Assembly (NCBI RefSeq): GCF_021190915.1
Contig: NZ_JAIOAP010000016.1
Span: forward strand, 62,001 to 126,000
From: Cohnella silvisoli
GTDB taxonomy: Bacteria; Bacillota; Bacilli; Paenibacillales; Paenibacillaceae
Direction: 5' to 3'
Length of the DNA: 64,000 bases
Shown: in pieces, positions 24,510 through 33,966 of the stretch
How the letters are laid out: the number at the start of each line of letters is the position of its first letter
How positions within the stretch are numbered: position 1 is the stretch's first letter
The notes under the pieces: model-generated
The model's input: the letters and a program-made list of their open reading frames with translations, nothing else
Databases searched by the model: none
Told to the model about the DNA's origin: nothing
Program-made: the position numbers and the translations under genes

Positions 24510-25712
24510 TTAAACTTTCTTGCCGCGAACCCAAACCGCTTGAAGCTTTAACTGCGGCGATAAGAGCAGCACGTTGGCTAATTTGCCTTCCTCGAGACTG
24601 CCCATCCGTTGTTCGAGACCCAGAAGACGAGCGGGATTACCGCTCGCATAGCGGCTCACTTGACCGATGTCCAGCCCGACGGTCTCCATCATGTATCGAC
24701 ATGCATCGATCATTGTGAGCGTGCTGCCTGCCAAATTGCCTCCGTGTTTCAAGCGGGAAACCGCGTCCTTCACGACAACATCATGCCCCGCCAAATGGTA
24801 TTCCCCGTCAGCCATCCCGGTTGCCGCAATTGCATCGGTCACCAATATCAGCCGATCAGGCCCTTTTAGCTTAGCCAGTAATCGGATACAAGCAGGATGC
24901 ACGTGATGCCCGTCTGCAATAATTTCCGCACTGATGCGCGCATCGTCGAGAATGGCGCCGACGGTGCCCGGCTCACGGTGATGAATCCCTTTCATCGCAT
25001 TGAAGGTATGCGCCGCATGGCGCAAGCCTTGCTCGGCCGCTTCGATGATTTGGCCGTATGAAGCATTCGTGTGTCCGCAAGAGGGAACGATGCCGTGTTC
25101 GTTAAGCCAGCCGATTAACGATTTCGCGCCGTCAAGTTCCGGAGCGAGCGTGAGCATCCGGATCGTATCCGGGTGCTCCATCGTCCAACCTTCGAGCCAC
25201 TCGCGCCGAGGCAATGCGATATATCGAGGGTCCTGAGCACCGGGCTGCGCCGGACTAATGAACGGGCCTTCGAGATGCACGCCGAGCAGTTGGCCATTAT
25301 GCGTATCTTTGTTTTGATAGTATTTTGCGAAACGGACAACTCGTTCTATAGCTTGCGGTGAAGCCGTTACCGTAGTGGCCAACAAACCTGTTGTACCGTG
25401 TCTGCGGTGAAATCGGGTAATCGCGTCGTACGATTCGTCGTTCGCCTCCATGAAATCGCGGCCATCTCCGCCGTGCACATGCACATCGATAAATCCGGGC
25501 ACAACCCATCCGGCATGCGCGTCGATGGAGACACGCGAATTACCGTCTCGAAATTGCCATTCGGGAAAATTCGTATCCTCGCCAACGTATGCGATATGTT
25601 CGCCCCGCCAGGCGATCGTGCCGGACTCGATTATTCCATCGCGTTCCGTCACGATTTTGCCGTTATGGATAACGGTTATCGAATCGTCCGCGTTTCTGTC
25701 GATTCCGTTCAT
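24510..25712 (-). CDS. nagA: N-acetylglucosamine-6-phosphate deacetylase
   Basis: 400 residues, the usual NagA length. The metal and catalytic motifs are in order: HVHGGDGRDF, HLEGPFI, CGHTNASY, HTFNAMKG, DGHHVHP and VTDAIAATG (catalytic Asp). It removes acetate from GlcNAc-6-phosphate or a close analogue in the cytoplasm. The ATG lies at the stop of the SGNH hydrolase gene (TAAAATG) with no separate ribosome site, so it is translationally coupled. It is the last gene of locus A. No nagB is present, so the product must go to the DegT/dehydrogenase enzymes or to genes elsewhere. Confidence 0.93.
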   Translation of the reverse strand: MNGIDRNADDSITVIHNGKIVTERDGIIESGTIAWRGEHIAYVGEDTNFPEWQFRDGNSRVSIDAHAGWVVPGFIDVHVHGGDGRDFMEANDESYDAITRFHRRHGTTGLLATTVTASPQAIERVVRFAKYYQNKDTHNGQLLGVHLEGPFISPAQPGAQDPRYIALPRREWLEGWTMEHPDTIRMLTLAPELDGAKSLIGWLNEHGIVPSCGHTNASYGQIIEAAEQGLRHAAHTFNAMKGIHHREPGTVGAILDDARISAEIIADGHHVHPACIRLLAKLKGPDRLILVTDAIAATGMADGEYHLAGHDVVVKDAVSRLKHGGNLAGSTLTMIDACRYMMETVGLDIGQVSRYASGNPARLLGLEQRMGSLEEGKLANVLLLSPQLKLQAVWVRGKKV

Positions 25713-25713
25713 T

Positions 25714-26262
25714 TTATAAATAAGACAACACCGCCTTCACGACGGCATCGGCGCAAGCCTCGCTTCCTTTCGGCGTTAAATGCAGATGGTCTTCGCCGAT
25801 ATAGTCGTCCATGTCATGCTTGACGGTCGCGTTCAGGTCGTTGATCGCGACGTTCTCCGACCGCATCAGACCCAGGATCGTTTCATTGTACTTGTCGATC
25901 TCCAGATTGCTGCAGTTGACGTTGTTCGGGCTAACGGGTGTCGTCGTCGCCCAAATGATGGATGTGCCCGATCGTTTCAGTCGATCGAGAATTTGCCGAA
26001 TCGTCCCGACGTATTCCTCAAGAGGAGTGAAGACGCCGTGTTCCGCGGAGTGATGATAGACATCCCAGATGCCGTTATTCCAATGAATAACATCAGGCTT
26101 GCCAAGGGTATCGATCCAGAAGTCCACATACCATAACGTATATTTCGCGAACCTCCCGTTATCCTCCGGGCCGACAACTTCGGCGATTCCCGACAATTTT
26201 GTCTGAACCAGGGGCATGTAGGCGATACGAATCGAGTCCCCCAGCAGCAAAATTTTTTTCAT
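25714..26262 (-). CDS. SGNH-family hydrolase (intracellular)
   Basis: 182 residues from ATG 26262, preceded by GGGGAGTGAGCGGA. Block I is KKILLLGDSIRIAY (Ser nucleophile), block III is HWNNGIWDVYH (Asn oxyanion residue), and block V is EDHLHLTPKGS (Asp/His). No signal peptide. It probably removes O-acyl groups from an imported sugar. It overlaps neither neighbour but is tightly packed (16 bases after the ceramidase-like gene, 1 base before nagA). A longer in-frame reading to 26445 lies inside the upstream gene and is rejected. Confidence 0.85.
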   Translation of the reverse strand: MKKILLLGDSIRIAYMPLVQTKLSGIAEVVGPEDNGRFAKYTLWYVDFWIDTLGKPDVIHWNNGIWDVYHHSAEHGVFTPLEEYVGTIRQILDRLKRSGTSIIWATTTPVSPNNVNCSNLEIDKYNETILGLMRSENVAINDLNATVKHDMDDYIGEDHLHLTPKGSEACADAVVKAVLSYL

Positions 26263-26278
26263 TCCGCTCACTCCCCTG

Positions 26279-27571
26279 TCACGATTGCTTGGCGTCGCAG
26301 AACTCGCGCACGACAACGTCCAGCGCCTCCCGCAATATTCCTTCGGCCTCAGGAGCGAATGGAGCCGGCAAGCCGAAATAATAGGTGGAGTCGATCGGCT
26401 CGTATCCGCCCTCCTCCAATTGCCTGGCCGTCGGGATATACCCAATCATTCCGTCGCTGTACGTTAGCGGAACGACTGCTTTATTGGATGCTGATTTGAG
26501 ATACAAGCCGTATGCGACGACCACTTCCGCGTTCATAGCCAGCACAGCGAAGCCTTCAGCCAAGACTAACCCCGTCATCTCCAACGACATGCTCGTAGGG
26601 AGTCCTTCCTGCCTGGAAAGCAGCTTGCGGCTCCACTCACCCATAACGCCCGGTTCGCCTGACTGGGATTCCAAATAATCGCGTTCCGGCAGAGCTTGCA
26701 ACGGAAGCGCGACGCTCATCCGCATAGACCGGAGACCAACGGAGTCGACGCGGCGCATGGCCCCCGCCAACACCTTGTTCACGTCGTTTGCCAACCGGCA
26801 TCCAAGCATGACGACCTGCGCATCCCCGCCCATATCTCCGTCGTGAGGGTTTATATCCCCACAGGAACCCTGCAAGTAGGCGCAGATCGCGCCGTCCCCT
26901 ATCGATTGCTCCAGTTCCTCCATCGCAACTCCGGTGAACTCTGAGGAAATCAAGTTGTCCGACGTCACGACCGGATGGCACGCATAATGGACGAGCACCG
27001 CCTTGGTCCGGCCGCCCGGTGCCGAATTATAGCGAAGCACAGTCAGCTCACGGTCTACCGGGCCGTTCGAATTGGAGGCGATTCGTATCCCGTCGTCAGC
27101 CGCGCTCCTCCGATTGGTCGCAATGTCGCAAACGCCGCGCCCGATGTCCACGGTGACCGGCTCCATGTCGGACATCGCCGCTTCAACACCCTGCAGCACC
27201 GTCGTCTCGAGTTCCGCAATGTAGGCGAGGTCGATGCTGCCGCCGTATTCAGAGAAACCGTCCCAAATTTGCGGACCCGAATGCGAATGCGTGCCATGAA
27301 GAATAACGGTATCGGCGTGCCAAAGCGCACGTATGCGTTGCTTCAACCCTTCGACCAACTGGCTTCCCCACCAGAGCAGATCGGCACTGACCAGAATAGC
27401 CGATGTCGACTTTCCACCCGCATCACTGTGCCCAAAACATACTATTCTCGCGTACAAGGGATGCGAAATCCCTTGGAAACCGCCCAAGCCCAATCTGGAA
27501 GCAAACCCTCCAAGGGGAACCGGTCGGCTAGGCGTTATATTCACTTTAGCTGTTCCAATATGCAGCATCAT
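26279..27571 (-). CDS. Neutral-ceramidase-fold protein, cytoplasmic
   Basis: 430 residues. The N-terminus GTAKVNITP and the block LHGTHSHSGPQ (zinc His and active-site region) match the neutral/alkaline ceramidase N-terminal domain. YACHPVV supplies the second zinc His and ACHP/GSCGDINP the substrate region. True neutral ceramidases are secreted and about 650 residues. This one has no signal peptide and lacks the C-terminal Ig-like domain. Its place among sugar deacetylases and DegT genes suggests an amidase acting on N-acylated sugars (inference). ATGATG start, overlapping the upstream stop, with GGAGGTAGG before it. Confidence 0.82.
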   Translation of the reverse strand: MMLHIGTAKVNITPSRPVPLGGFASRLGLGGFQGISHPLYARIVCFGHSDAGGKSTSAILVSADLLWWGSQLVEGLKQRIRALWHADTVILHGTHSHSGPQIWDGFSEYGGSIDLAYIAELETTVLQGVEAAMSDMEPVTVDIGRGVCDIATNRRSAADDGIRIASNSNGPVDRELTVLRYNSAPGGRTKAVLVHYACHPVVTSDNLISSEFTGVAMEELEQSIGDGAICAYLQGSCGDINPHDGDMGGDAQVVMLGCRLANDVNKVLAGAMRRVDSVGLRSMRMSVALPLQALPERDYLESQSGEPGVMGEWSRKLLSRQEGLPTSMSLEMTGLVLAEGFAVLAMNAEVVVAYGLYLKSASNKAVVPLTYSDGMIGYIPTARQLEEGGYEPIDSTYYFGLPAPFAPEAEGILREALDVVVREFCDAKQS

Positions 27572-28563
27572 CCTACCTCCAAGACTACGGGGACTTCAAG
27601 GCTGGCCGATTCGTAAGCTGCGAGCGCTACAGCCGCGGCAGCCAAGCCGTCTTCGCCGGTGATCGGCGCCGGCGTGCCCGATCTGATCGCTTGAACAAAA
27701 TCCCCGATCAAATCTTCGTCCGGGTTGTCCCCCCAATAGCTCCATTCGGCCCGCACGCGCTCATCGCAATACAATTCATTTTTTTGCGCATAGACATCGA
27801 CACTGATCATGCCATTCGTGCCGATAATTTCCATCGTTACGTCGCCAAACGTGGGAAATGATTTGCCCCTCGACCAACTGGTGTCCAGCACAGTCTTCTG
27901 CCCGCCTCGGAACGTTACGTGTACGAGCCCCGTGTCTTCAACAGCCAGATCGTCGTGAAACAACCGTCCCATCTCCGCATAGACAACGTCAGGTTCGTCT
28001 TCAAGAATCCAGCGCATCAAATCCATCACATGCACGGTATGATCAAGAACGGCGCCTCCCCCCGACAGGGAAGGATCAACGAACCAACCCCCGGGCATCG
28101 TCCCGCGGTTGGTCCCTTTAATCGCCAGGACAGTTCCGATTTCGCCGCGCTCCACAGACAATTTCGCTTCGCGAACCGCCGGGAAATAGCGGCAAGGAAA
28201 CGCCGTCATTAACCGGACTTCCGCCTCCCTGCAGGCGCGAACCATGTCGTTCATGTCCTTCATCGATGTGCCCAGCGGCTTCTCGCATAAGACGTGTTTC
28301 CCCGATCGTGCCGCGGCGATCGTCAATTCCGCGTGTCGAACATTCTCCGAACAGACAACGACCGCATCGATTGCAGATGACAGCAGGGCGTCAAGCGTAT
28401 CATAGACGGTCAATCCCAGCGGCCCGAGTACGGTCGCCGCGCGGTGCGAATCTTCGTCCCATCCCCCCAGGACGCGGACATCGCCCCGATCAAGCAGCAC
28501 GCTCAAATAACCATGAACATGCGGATGGGCAAAACCAACAATCCCGATATTTACGATATCCAA
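27568..28563 (-). CDS. Gfo/Idh/MocA-family oxidoreductase
   Basis: 331 residues. The N-terminal Rossmann start is NIGIVGFAHPHVHGY, slightly unusual in having HPHVHG in the GxGxxG position. The catalytic-type motif CEKPLGTSMKD is followed by the C-terminal alpha/beta domain with GGGAVLDHTVHVMDLMRW. It should oxidise or reduce a sugar or cyclitol hydroxyl with NAD(P). I place the start at TTG 28563, eight bases after AGAGGAGG; the long in-frame extension to 28818 lies inside the upstream gene. Translation is coupled to the ceramidase-like gene by overlap. Confidence 0.88.
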   Translation of the reverse strand: MDIVNIGIVGFAHPHVHGYLSVLLDRGDVRVLGGWDEDSHRAATVLGPLGLTVYDTLDALLSSAIDAVVVCSENVRHAELTIAAARSGKHVLCEKPLGTSMKDMNDMVRACREAEVRLMTAFPCRYFPAVREAKLSVERGEIGTVLAIKGTNRGTMPGGWFVDPSLSGGGAVLDHTVHVMDLMRWILEDEPDVVYAEMGRLFHDDLAVEDTGLVHVTFRGGQKTVLDTSWSRGKSFPTFGDVTMEIIGTNGMISVDVYAQKNELYCDERVRAEWSYWGDNPDEDLIGDFVQAIRSGTPAPITGEDGLAAAAVALAAYESASLEVPVVLEVG

Positions 28564-28597
28564 TGAACGAACCTCCTCTGGTACGATCTCTGCACAG

Positions 28598-29590
28598 CTA
28601 TAGCTTCTGCGGAAGTCCGGTTCGTGCCGAACGACCGGCCGCAAGAGCGATTTCGACGGCGCGGCTCGCATCCTCGGCCGATACGACCGGTTCAATGCCT
28701 GTTCGGATACAAGCAATAAAATGCTCGATTTCTGCTTCATACGGATCCTTGCGCAGAAGAAAGCTCGGAATATGCACGCCTTCTCCTGCTGTTCTCTGAG
28801 ATTCCGTTTGCCGAACAATCAAGGGCTGTCCGTTAAGGTTGCTGCAGCGCATGACGCCCGATTGTCCGGCCAGCTCCACTTCGGCAAGAAACGGTCCCGG
28901 GTATCCCCAATGCGCTTCCAGATTCACGATGGCGCCGCTTGCGAACCGCAAAGTCGCATTCGCGTATTCAATGCCGGGGGCGGTCGTTAATGACGCGTAA
29001 ACGCTCCTTACTTCTCCCAGTGTCCACCGCATAAAATCAATGTCGTGAATCATCAGGTCGAACAGGACGCCGCCGCTCAATTCTTCGTTCTTAAACCAAC
29101 TATCTGAAGGTGGATGCAAGCTGGCTCTCCTCGCATGGCCGACTCCGACATTCCCGATTTTACCGCTGCGGACATGCCCGCGCAGATTCCGATACTCAGG
29201 GGAAAAGCGGAGCACGTGCCCAACCAGCAACCGCGTTCCATATCGCTCGCTTGCCCGCATCATCGCTTCCGTATCTTCCAGGGTCAGCGCCATCGGTTTT
29301 TCGCAAATAACGTGTTTTCCTCTTTCAGCCGCTTGAACCGCGTATTGTCGATGCAAATAAGTGGGAAGCGTAATGCACACGACATCGATATCCGCTTCCG
29401 CCAGCAACTCTTCATACGACGCGAATAATCGGGTTCCGAAGCTGGCGGCCGCGTCGATCGCACTTTCCGATCGACGCGCATAAAAACCGGCGAGCTCGAC
29501 ATCATCCATTCGGGTCAAAACCGATGCATACAATTTCCCCATCGTCCCGCAGCCTGCGACAGCAACCCTTAAGCTTCGTTCATTCGTCAT
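28598..29590 (-). CDS. Gfo/Idh/MocA-family oxidoreductase
   Basis: 330 residues. RVAVAGCGTMGKLYASVL is the nucleotide-binding start. CEKPMALTLED carries the conserved Lys. GGVLFDLMIHDIDFMRWTLG contains the active-site Asp and His of the family. It overlaps the 3' end of the DegT gene by 11 bases. A DegT aminotransferase next to a Gfo/Idh dehydrogenase recalls NtdA-NtdC of B. subtilis, which together make or interconvert kanosamine-6-phosphate. A comparable oxidation/transamination pair is plausible here. Confidence 0.9.
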   Translation of the reverse strand: MTNERSLRVAVAGCGTMGKLYASVLTRMDDVELAGFYARRSESAIDAAASFGTRLFASYEELLAEADIDVVCITLPTYLHRQYAVQAAERGKHVICEKPMALTLEDTEAMMRASERYGTRLLVGHVLRFSPEYRNLRGHVRSGKIGNVGVGHARRASLHPPSDSWFKNEELSGGVLFDLMIHDIDFMRWTLGEVRSVYASLTTAPGIEYANATLRFASGAIVNLEAHWGYPGPFLAEVELAGQSGVMRCSNLNGQPLIVRQTESQRTAGEGVHIPSFLLRKDPYEAEIEHFIACIRTGIEPVVSAEDASRAVEIALAAGRSARTGLPQKL

Positions 29591-30791
29591 ACGAACGGAT
29601 AACCTTTTCCAACGCTTCGGCGATATCGTACATAGCTTGCTCCTCGGAAAGCAGCACGTTCTGGCTAAGCATCAGCGCTTCAGACGCGCACAATCTTTCG
29701 CAGACGGGGCAATCGTAAACGCGCTCCTCTCCAAGCCAGTCTTTCGTTGCGCTGAGCACGGCATTCGTGCGGTTCAAAGGCACATAACCGTAAAACACCG
29801 GAATGCCTTCCGCGTTCACCTTGCGGATAAACTCCTCCTTGTTGGCTTTCCTCGCGAAATCAGATGATAGCTTGAATAAATACACATGGTTAGCGTGCCG
29901 CGTGATGCGAGGATCTTGCTTGAGCAAAGAAATTCCCTCAATTTCGCCCAGCAACCGGTTAAGCAGGGCGACGTTAGCTTCGCGGCATTGCATTTGTTCT
30001 TCAAGCCGTGTCATCTGCGCGAGCAATAGCGCGGCCTGAATGTCGGTTATCCGATAATTTTGGCCTAACACTTCGTGTTGATACCAGCCTCCGTCCGGGA
30101 TACGTCCGACGTTGCAGATCGACCACGCGGCGCTCCACAACGATTTCTCATTCATTAATACAATTCCGCCTTCACCGGCGTTCAAATTTTTGCTGGATTG
30201 AAAGCTGAACGTCCCCAAATCGCCGATTGCGCCAACGCCTTTGCCTTCCCACTGCGCGCCTACAGCCTGTGCGGCGTCCTCGATCAACGCGAGATTATGC
30301 TTGCGCGCAATTTCCAGCAGACGCGTCATGTTAGCCGGCGCCCCGGCCACATGCACCGCTATGATCGCTTTGGTCTTCGGCGTAATGGCTTGCTCTACCT
30401 TGTCCGGATCGATCAGCAAGGTATCTTCCTCGATATCCGCGAATACGGGAATCGCTCCGAAAGCAAGCGCGGCGGTAGCGGTGGCAATGAATGTATAAGG
30501 AGGAACGATCACCTCGTCGCCCGGCTTTACGCCTGCCGCCTGAAGCGCGACCGTAATCGCCACCGTGCCGTTCACGCAACTGACGCCGTAATTGGCGTTT
30601 TGATATTTCGCGAACTCCCTCTCAAACCGAGGGATGTACGGTTCCTCTCCGTTAAATGTTCCCCCAACGCCTCCCCATTTGCCGGAATTCAGCACGTTAA
30701 GCAACGTTTGCTGCTCCAATTCGCCGAAAACCGGCCACTGCGCGAAAGGTTTCGTCCGCACGGGCGTACCGCCATTGATCGCCAAGCTCAT
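29580..30791 (-). CDS. DegT/DnrJ/EryC1/StrS-family aminotransferase
   Basis: 403 residues. The PLP lysine is in SFQSSKNLNAGEGG, and the Asp that contacts the pyridine is in LALIEDAAQAVGA. GWYQHEVLGQNYRITD is the substrate loop. ATG with AAAGGAAATGAGAAA upstream. The gene is a close copy of 56818-58029 (most residues identical throughout), and a third copy survives as a tail at 39325. It transfers an amino group between glutamate (or alanine) and a keto sugar or cyclitol. A -10-like TATAAT in the 216-base gap upstream may let it be transcribed apart from the first half of locus A. Confidence 0.92.
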   Translation of the reverse strand: MSLAINGGTPVRTKPFAQWPVFGELEQQTLLNVLNSGKWGGVGGTFNGEEPYIPRFEREFAKYQNANYGVSCVNGTVAITVALQAAGVKPGDEVIVPPYTFIATATAALAFGAIPVFADIEEDTLLIDPDKVEQAITPKTKAIIAVHVAGAPANMTRLLEIARKHNLALIEDAAQAVGAQWEGKGVGAIGDLGTFSFQSSKNLNAGEGGIVLMNEKSLWSAAWSICNVGRIPDGGWYQHEVLGQNYRITDIQAALLLAQMTRLEEQMQCREANVALLNRLLGEIEGISLLKQDPRITRHANHVYLFKLSSDFARKANKEEFIRKVNAEGIPVFYGYVPLNRTNAVLSATKDWLGEERVYDCPVCERLCASEALMLSQNVLLSEEQAMYDIAEALEKVIRSYDE

Positions 30792-30892
30792 TTTCTCATT
30801 TCCTTTCTTTTGTCCGAGTGAAGTTCTAGTCTTTGACCGACGTCGATACCAATTCTTGCGCGTTTGCCCTCCTGGATCTCTTCATCGGGGCC

Positions 30893-30898
30893 ATTATA
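30893..30898 (-). promoter_or_regulatory. Candidate -10 element inside locus A
   Basis: TATAAT on the minus strand, about 100 bases before the DegT start, in the only large gap of the locus (30792-31007). The -35 region is poor, so this would need an activator or is weak. Confidence 0.35.
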
Positions 30899-31007
30899 CT
30901 ATATCGAAGCTTGCAAAATCGGCCATTTTTTTCTCAAACAAGTCATGACGAGCAACCAACCGAACCGTGCTCTCCGATTGGCGCGTGTTCAGTCCATCGT
31001 CTCGATT

Positions 31008-32246
31008 CTAAAGGCTTCCGGCATAGTGCATCGCTACTTTACGGACAGCCGCAATCATCTCTTCGATATCCGCGTCCGCATAAAATTCGTTGACGGGCAA
31101 GCGAAGCGCGGTTTCCAGTATTTCTTCGGCGACCGGACATAATCCCTTGGCGTAAGTGATGCCGGTAATGTCAAAAGGAAATTGGCTGCCCGGATAAGCC
31201 TGCCTATGCTGGAACAACGGCTGCAAATACATGACTGCCGGAATGTAGCCCAAGCTGTGAGGAATGCCTTCTTCCTGCAGCGCTTGAGAGAATTGCTCTC
31301 TTGTGCAGGCGAGCTCTTCCATCTTGAGCCGCAGCATATAGAACCAGTATGTGCATTCGGCATATTCCAGGACGCGATGAACGGAGATGCCGGGAAGTCC
31401 CTCAAGGCCGGCGGTAATCCGATCACCATACCGCATGCGCTGCGCGCATATCCAGGGCAGCTTCTTCAACTGGGCGATGCCGACGGCGCCTTGCAGCTCT
31501 GTCATCCTGTAATTCGGCGCGAGGTGCTGCAAATCTTTGAGAACAGTGTCGCCAAACCGCCTGAAGTTCTTGTCCGCGAACGCATGCGCGGCATAGTAGG
31601 TCGCCTCGTCCTCCGAATTGACGGTCACAATGCCGCCGTCTCCCGTCGAAATATGCTTGAAATCATTCGTGCTGAAACAGCCGAAATCGCCGATTGTGCC
31701 TACGTAGCACCCCTTGTATTTCGTCAAATAGCTTTGCGCGCAATCTTCGATGACTTTCAGACCGTGCTTGCGCGCAATCGCCATAATCGGATCCATGTCA
31801 TTGGCGTTGCCCGCCAGATGCACGACAACGATCGCCTTGGTGCGAGCCGTAATGCGAGCTTCGATCGAGGCGGGATCCATCCCGTATGTGTGCGGATCCA
31901 GATCGGCAAATACCGGTATCGCGTTCTGATAGAGAATGCCGATCAGCGTGCCCTGATCGGTAATCGGGCTCGTAATGACTTCGTCGCCAACCGTTATCCC
32001 GGCCGCTCCCAATGCGACATGAATGGCCGCCGTTCCGGAGGAGACCGCCACGCTTCGCGCAGCGCCGTAAAGCTCGTTAAAGTCCGCTAGAAACTTTTTG
32101 ACCTTCGCGCCAAAATGATAGAACAGCGTGTTCTGCTCCAAAGCTTCCAGCAGTTCCCGGGCTTCCTCCAATCCGAATCGTTTTCCAGTTCCGAACGGGG
32201 TCGTCTTTGTTTTGGGGCCGCCGTGAAGCGCCAATCGATTGTCCAC
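31008..32246 (-). CDS. DegT-family aminotransferase, second subtype
   Basis: 412 residues. FSTNDFKHISTGDGG holds the PLP lysine in a context (DFKH) different from the SSKN of the other DegT genes here. LKVIEDCAQSYLT is the cofactor Asp block. AVSSGTAAIHVALGAAGI is the family start. GTG start with GGGGGGAAT before it. It lies 4 bases after the deacetylase-like gene. The different active-site lysine context suggests a different keto-sugar substrate from its neighbour. Alanine/serine-type or L-glutamine:scyllo-inosose-type specificity cannot be decided. Confidence 0.9.
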   Translation of the reverse strand: MDNRLALHGGPKTKTTPFGTGKRFGLEEARELLEALEQNTLFYHFGAKVKKFLADFNELYGAARSVAVSSGTAAIHVALGAAGITVGDEVITSPITDQGTLIGILYQNAIPVFADLDPHTYGMDPASIEARITARTKAIVVVHLAGNANDMDPIMAIARKHGLKVIEDCAQSYLTKYKGCYVGTIGDFGCFSTNDFKHISTGDGGIVTVNSEDEATYYAAHAFADKNFRRFGDTVLKDLQHLAPNYRMTELQGAVGIAQLKKLPWICAQRMRYGDRITAGLEGLPGISVHRVLEYAECTYWFYMLRLKMEELACTREQFSQALQEEGIPHSLGYIPAVMYLQPLFQHRQAYPGSQFPFDITGITYAKGLCPVAEEILETALRLPVNEFYADADIEEMIAAVRKVAMHYAGSL

Positions 32247-32250
32247 TTGG

Positions 32251-33960
32251 CTATTCCCCCCTTGACGCTGCCGTCACGACTTGCTTCAAGCAGCGCACGC
32301 CGAATCGCACTTCTTCGTCTCCCTGCTTCACTTCATTGGCGTGAATCGGCACCCAGACAACGGCATCGCTGGACGCTGTGCCGTCTTCAACCAGCGTCCG
32401 GCCCGCTTCGTCGACTCCTGTAATCCGGATTTGCCGGCGCCGCATTTCCCATTCGTAAATTTGCGCCGATGTCCAGAAGACGAATCCGGCCTGACGCGCT
32501 TCGCGAACGACTCGATTGAACGCTTCGACGACGGCCGGCTTCGTATGGATATGGACTTGATGGAACAAGAAGTGGGCGACCCCTTCGACTCGCATCGTAT
32601 GTGCAAGAAAAGGTGCGATGATGCTATCGTCCGCCCACGGCGGACCGATCCCCATGTCCTGGGTGAGGAACCCGATTTCCAGCACTTCATACAGTCGATT
32701 GTCTTCGTCCGACCAAGCGATCGGGAAGAACGGGTGGCACGTGCCGAACAGAAAACCGACGTTGCCTCCCTTGCTCGGACCTCTTGTCTGATCGACGACG
32801 ATGCCGGCCTCCTCGTACCATCGAAACAATTCGCCCCAGCCTTCGAACCGGGTATAGTGGTTCTTGTTCGTACGAATTTGATTCACTGTCGCCGCGTCTT
32901 GCAGCCAGCGCAACTGGCGATTGAACTCCGTTTGATCCCAAATTTGATTGTCCAGATGAAGCGAGTTATAGTGGAAAGCCAACTCATGACCGTCCTGTTC
33001 GATACGGCGATAGACAGATGCGCTGTAACCCGGCTCGAGCATGCACCATGTCGTCTGTACTTGATTTTGTTGAAGCAGATCCAGCGTGCTCCATGCATGC
33101 TCGTCCAGGTTGCCGTCGCTATCGTGCGAGATCGTGGCGACGCTATTCACCCCGTCCGGCCAATAGCCGATGAACGGCAGCGTCATGCCTCTGTTCACGA
33201 CCGCCTCCAGCAAATGGCCAATGCACACCTCCCGCCAATAATCGGCGTACGGATAAGCAAAGTAAGCCTGACCGGTTTCCGTATGCAGCCGATCCCACTC
33301 CCAATCGAGCGCCATACCGTCATCGGCTTTCAGAATGCCTTCATTCAGTGACGCGCTGCCGTCCGCAGCGGGCAGGCCGTCCTTCAGGACAGGCTCCAGG
33401 CCTTGTTGGAGCGCGACGATCGCGGCAGGAATGTTAACGCTGAATCTTTCGATCGTGCCTTGACCGATGGCGAATCGCTGCAACAGATCAAAGTCGCGAG
33501 CGGCGTCCGGGCTTCTCTCTGAAACTTGGCCGTAAGCTTCGATTCGTATGTTCGATGCGTCCGGCGTTGTCCAGGGAGTCACCCGGAAAGCCCGCAACGG
33601 CGGATAGCTGCCGGATGAAGCCGGGGGCAAATGCGCATAAGCTTCATTCAGCGATCTGAGTCGAACGCAAGCGAGCTTGTCGGCAAGCTTATCCAGACCG
33701 CCATAAGAGATGACGATGCCGCCCGACTCTGCCCAATGATAGAAGCGTTCCAGATCGGCAGGATCGTCGTCTTCCAGAGCGACGATCAGCACATCCCAAT
33801 CGTTGCCGTTCCACTCGCGGAGTGAATGCAATAATTGATGAGGAATGCCGACATGCGCCAAAATTTCCGTAATATAACCTTCGAATGTATTCAATCCGTA
33901 ACGGCGGCGCTTAGCCGTCATACGTTCATCTACGAGCACGCCTACGCGAGCCATTCTCAT
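32251..33960 (-). CDS. Polysaccharide-deacetylase-like protein with N-terminal GATase-like domain
   Basis: 569 residues. Residues 1-110 look like a class I amidotransferase-type alpha/beta domain (WDVLIVALEDDDPADL ... SGGIVISYGG). Residues of about 270-480 are a NodB-like fold with SVATISHDSDGN in place of TFDDG and GHELAFHYNSLH as the His-x-x-x-His metal pair; RTNKNHYTRFEG follows. The C-terminus is a small beta domain. No signal peptide, so it is not a wall enzyme. It should act on an imported glycan or be a carbohydrate-binding relative. ATG with GGGGGATGA upstream, 7 bases after the beta-propeller gene. Confidence 0.75.
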   Translation of the reverse strand: MRMARVGVLVDERMTAKRRRYGLNTFEGYITEILAHVGIPHQLLHSLREWNGNDWDVLIVALEDDDPADLERFYHWAESGGIVISYGGLDKLADKLACVRLRSLNEAYAHLPPASSGSYPPLRAFRVTPWTTPDASNIRIEAYGQVSERSPDAARDFDLLQRFAIGQGTIERFSVNIPAAIVALQQGLEPVLKDGLPAADGSASLNEGILKADDGMALDWEWDRLHTETGQAYFAYPYADYWREVCIGHLLEAVVNRGMTLPFIGYWPDGVNSVATISHDSDGNLDEHAWSTLDLLQQNQVQTTWCMLEPGYSASVYRRIEQDGHELAFHYNSLHLDNQIWDQTEFNRQLRWLQDAATVNQIRTNKNHYTRFEGWGELFRWYEEAGIVVDQTRGPSKGGNVGFLFGTCHPFFPIAWSDEDNRLYEVLEIGFLTQDMGIGPPWADDSIIAPFLAHTMRVEGVAHFLFHQVHIHTKPAVVEAFNRVVREARQAGFVFWTSAQIYEWEMRRRQIRITGVDEAGRTLVEDGTASSDAVVWVPIHANEVKQGDEEVRFGVRCLKQVVTAASRGE

Positions 33961-33966
33961 TCAAGA

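Noticed and set aside
31182..32090. Plus-strand open frame of 302 codons
   Set aside because: Antisense to a DegT gene with intact PLP motifs.
32281..33351. Plus-strand open frame of 356 codons
   Set aside because: Antisense to the deacetylase-like gene, whose motifs and ribosome site are clear.
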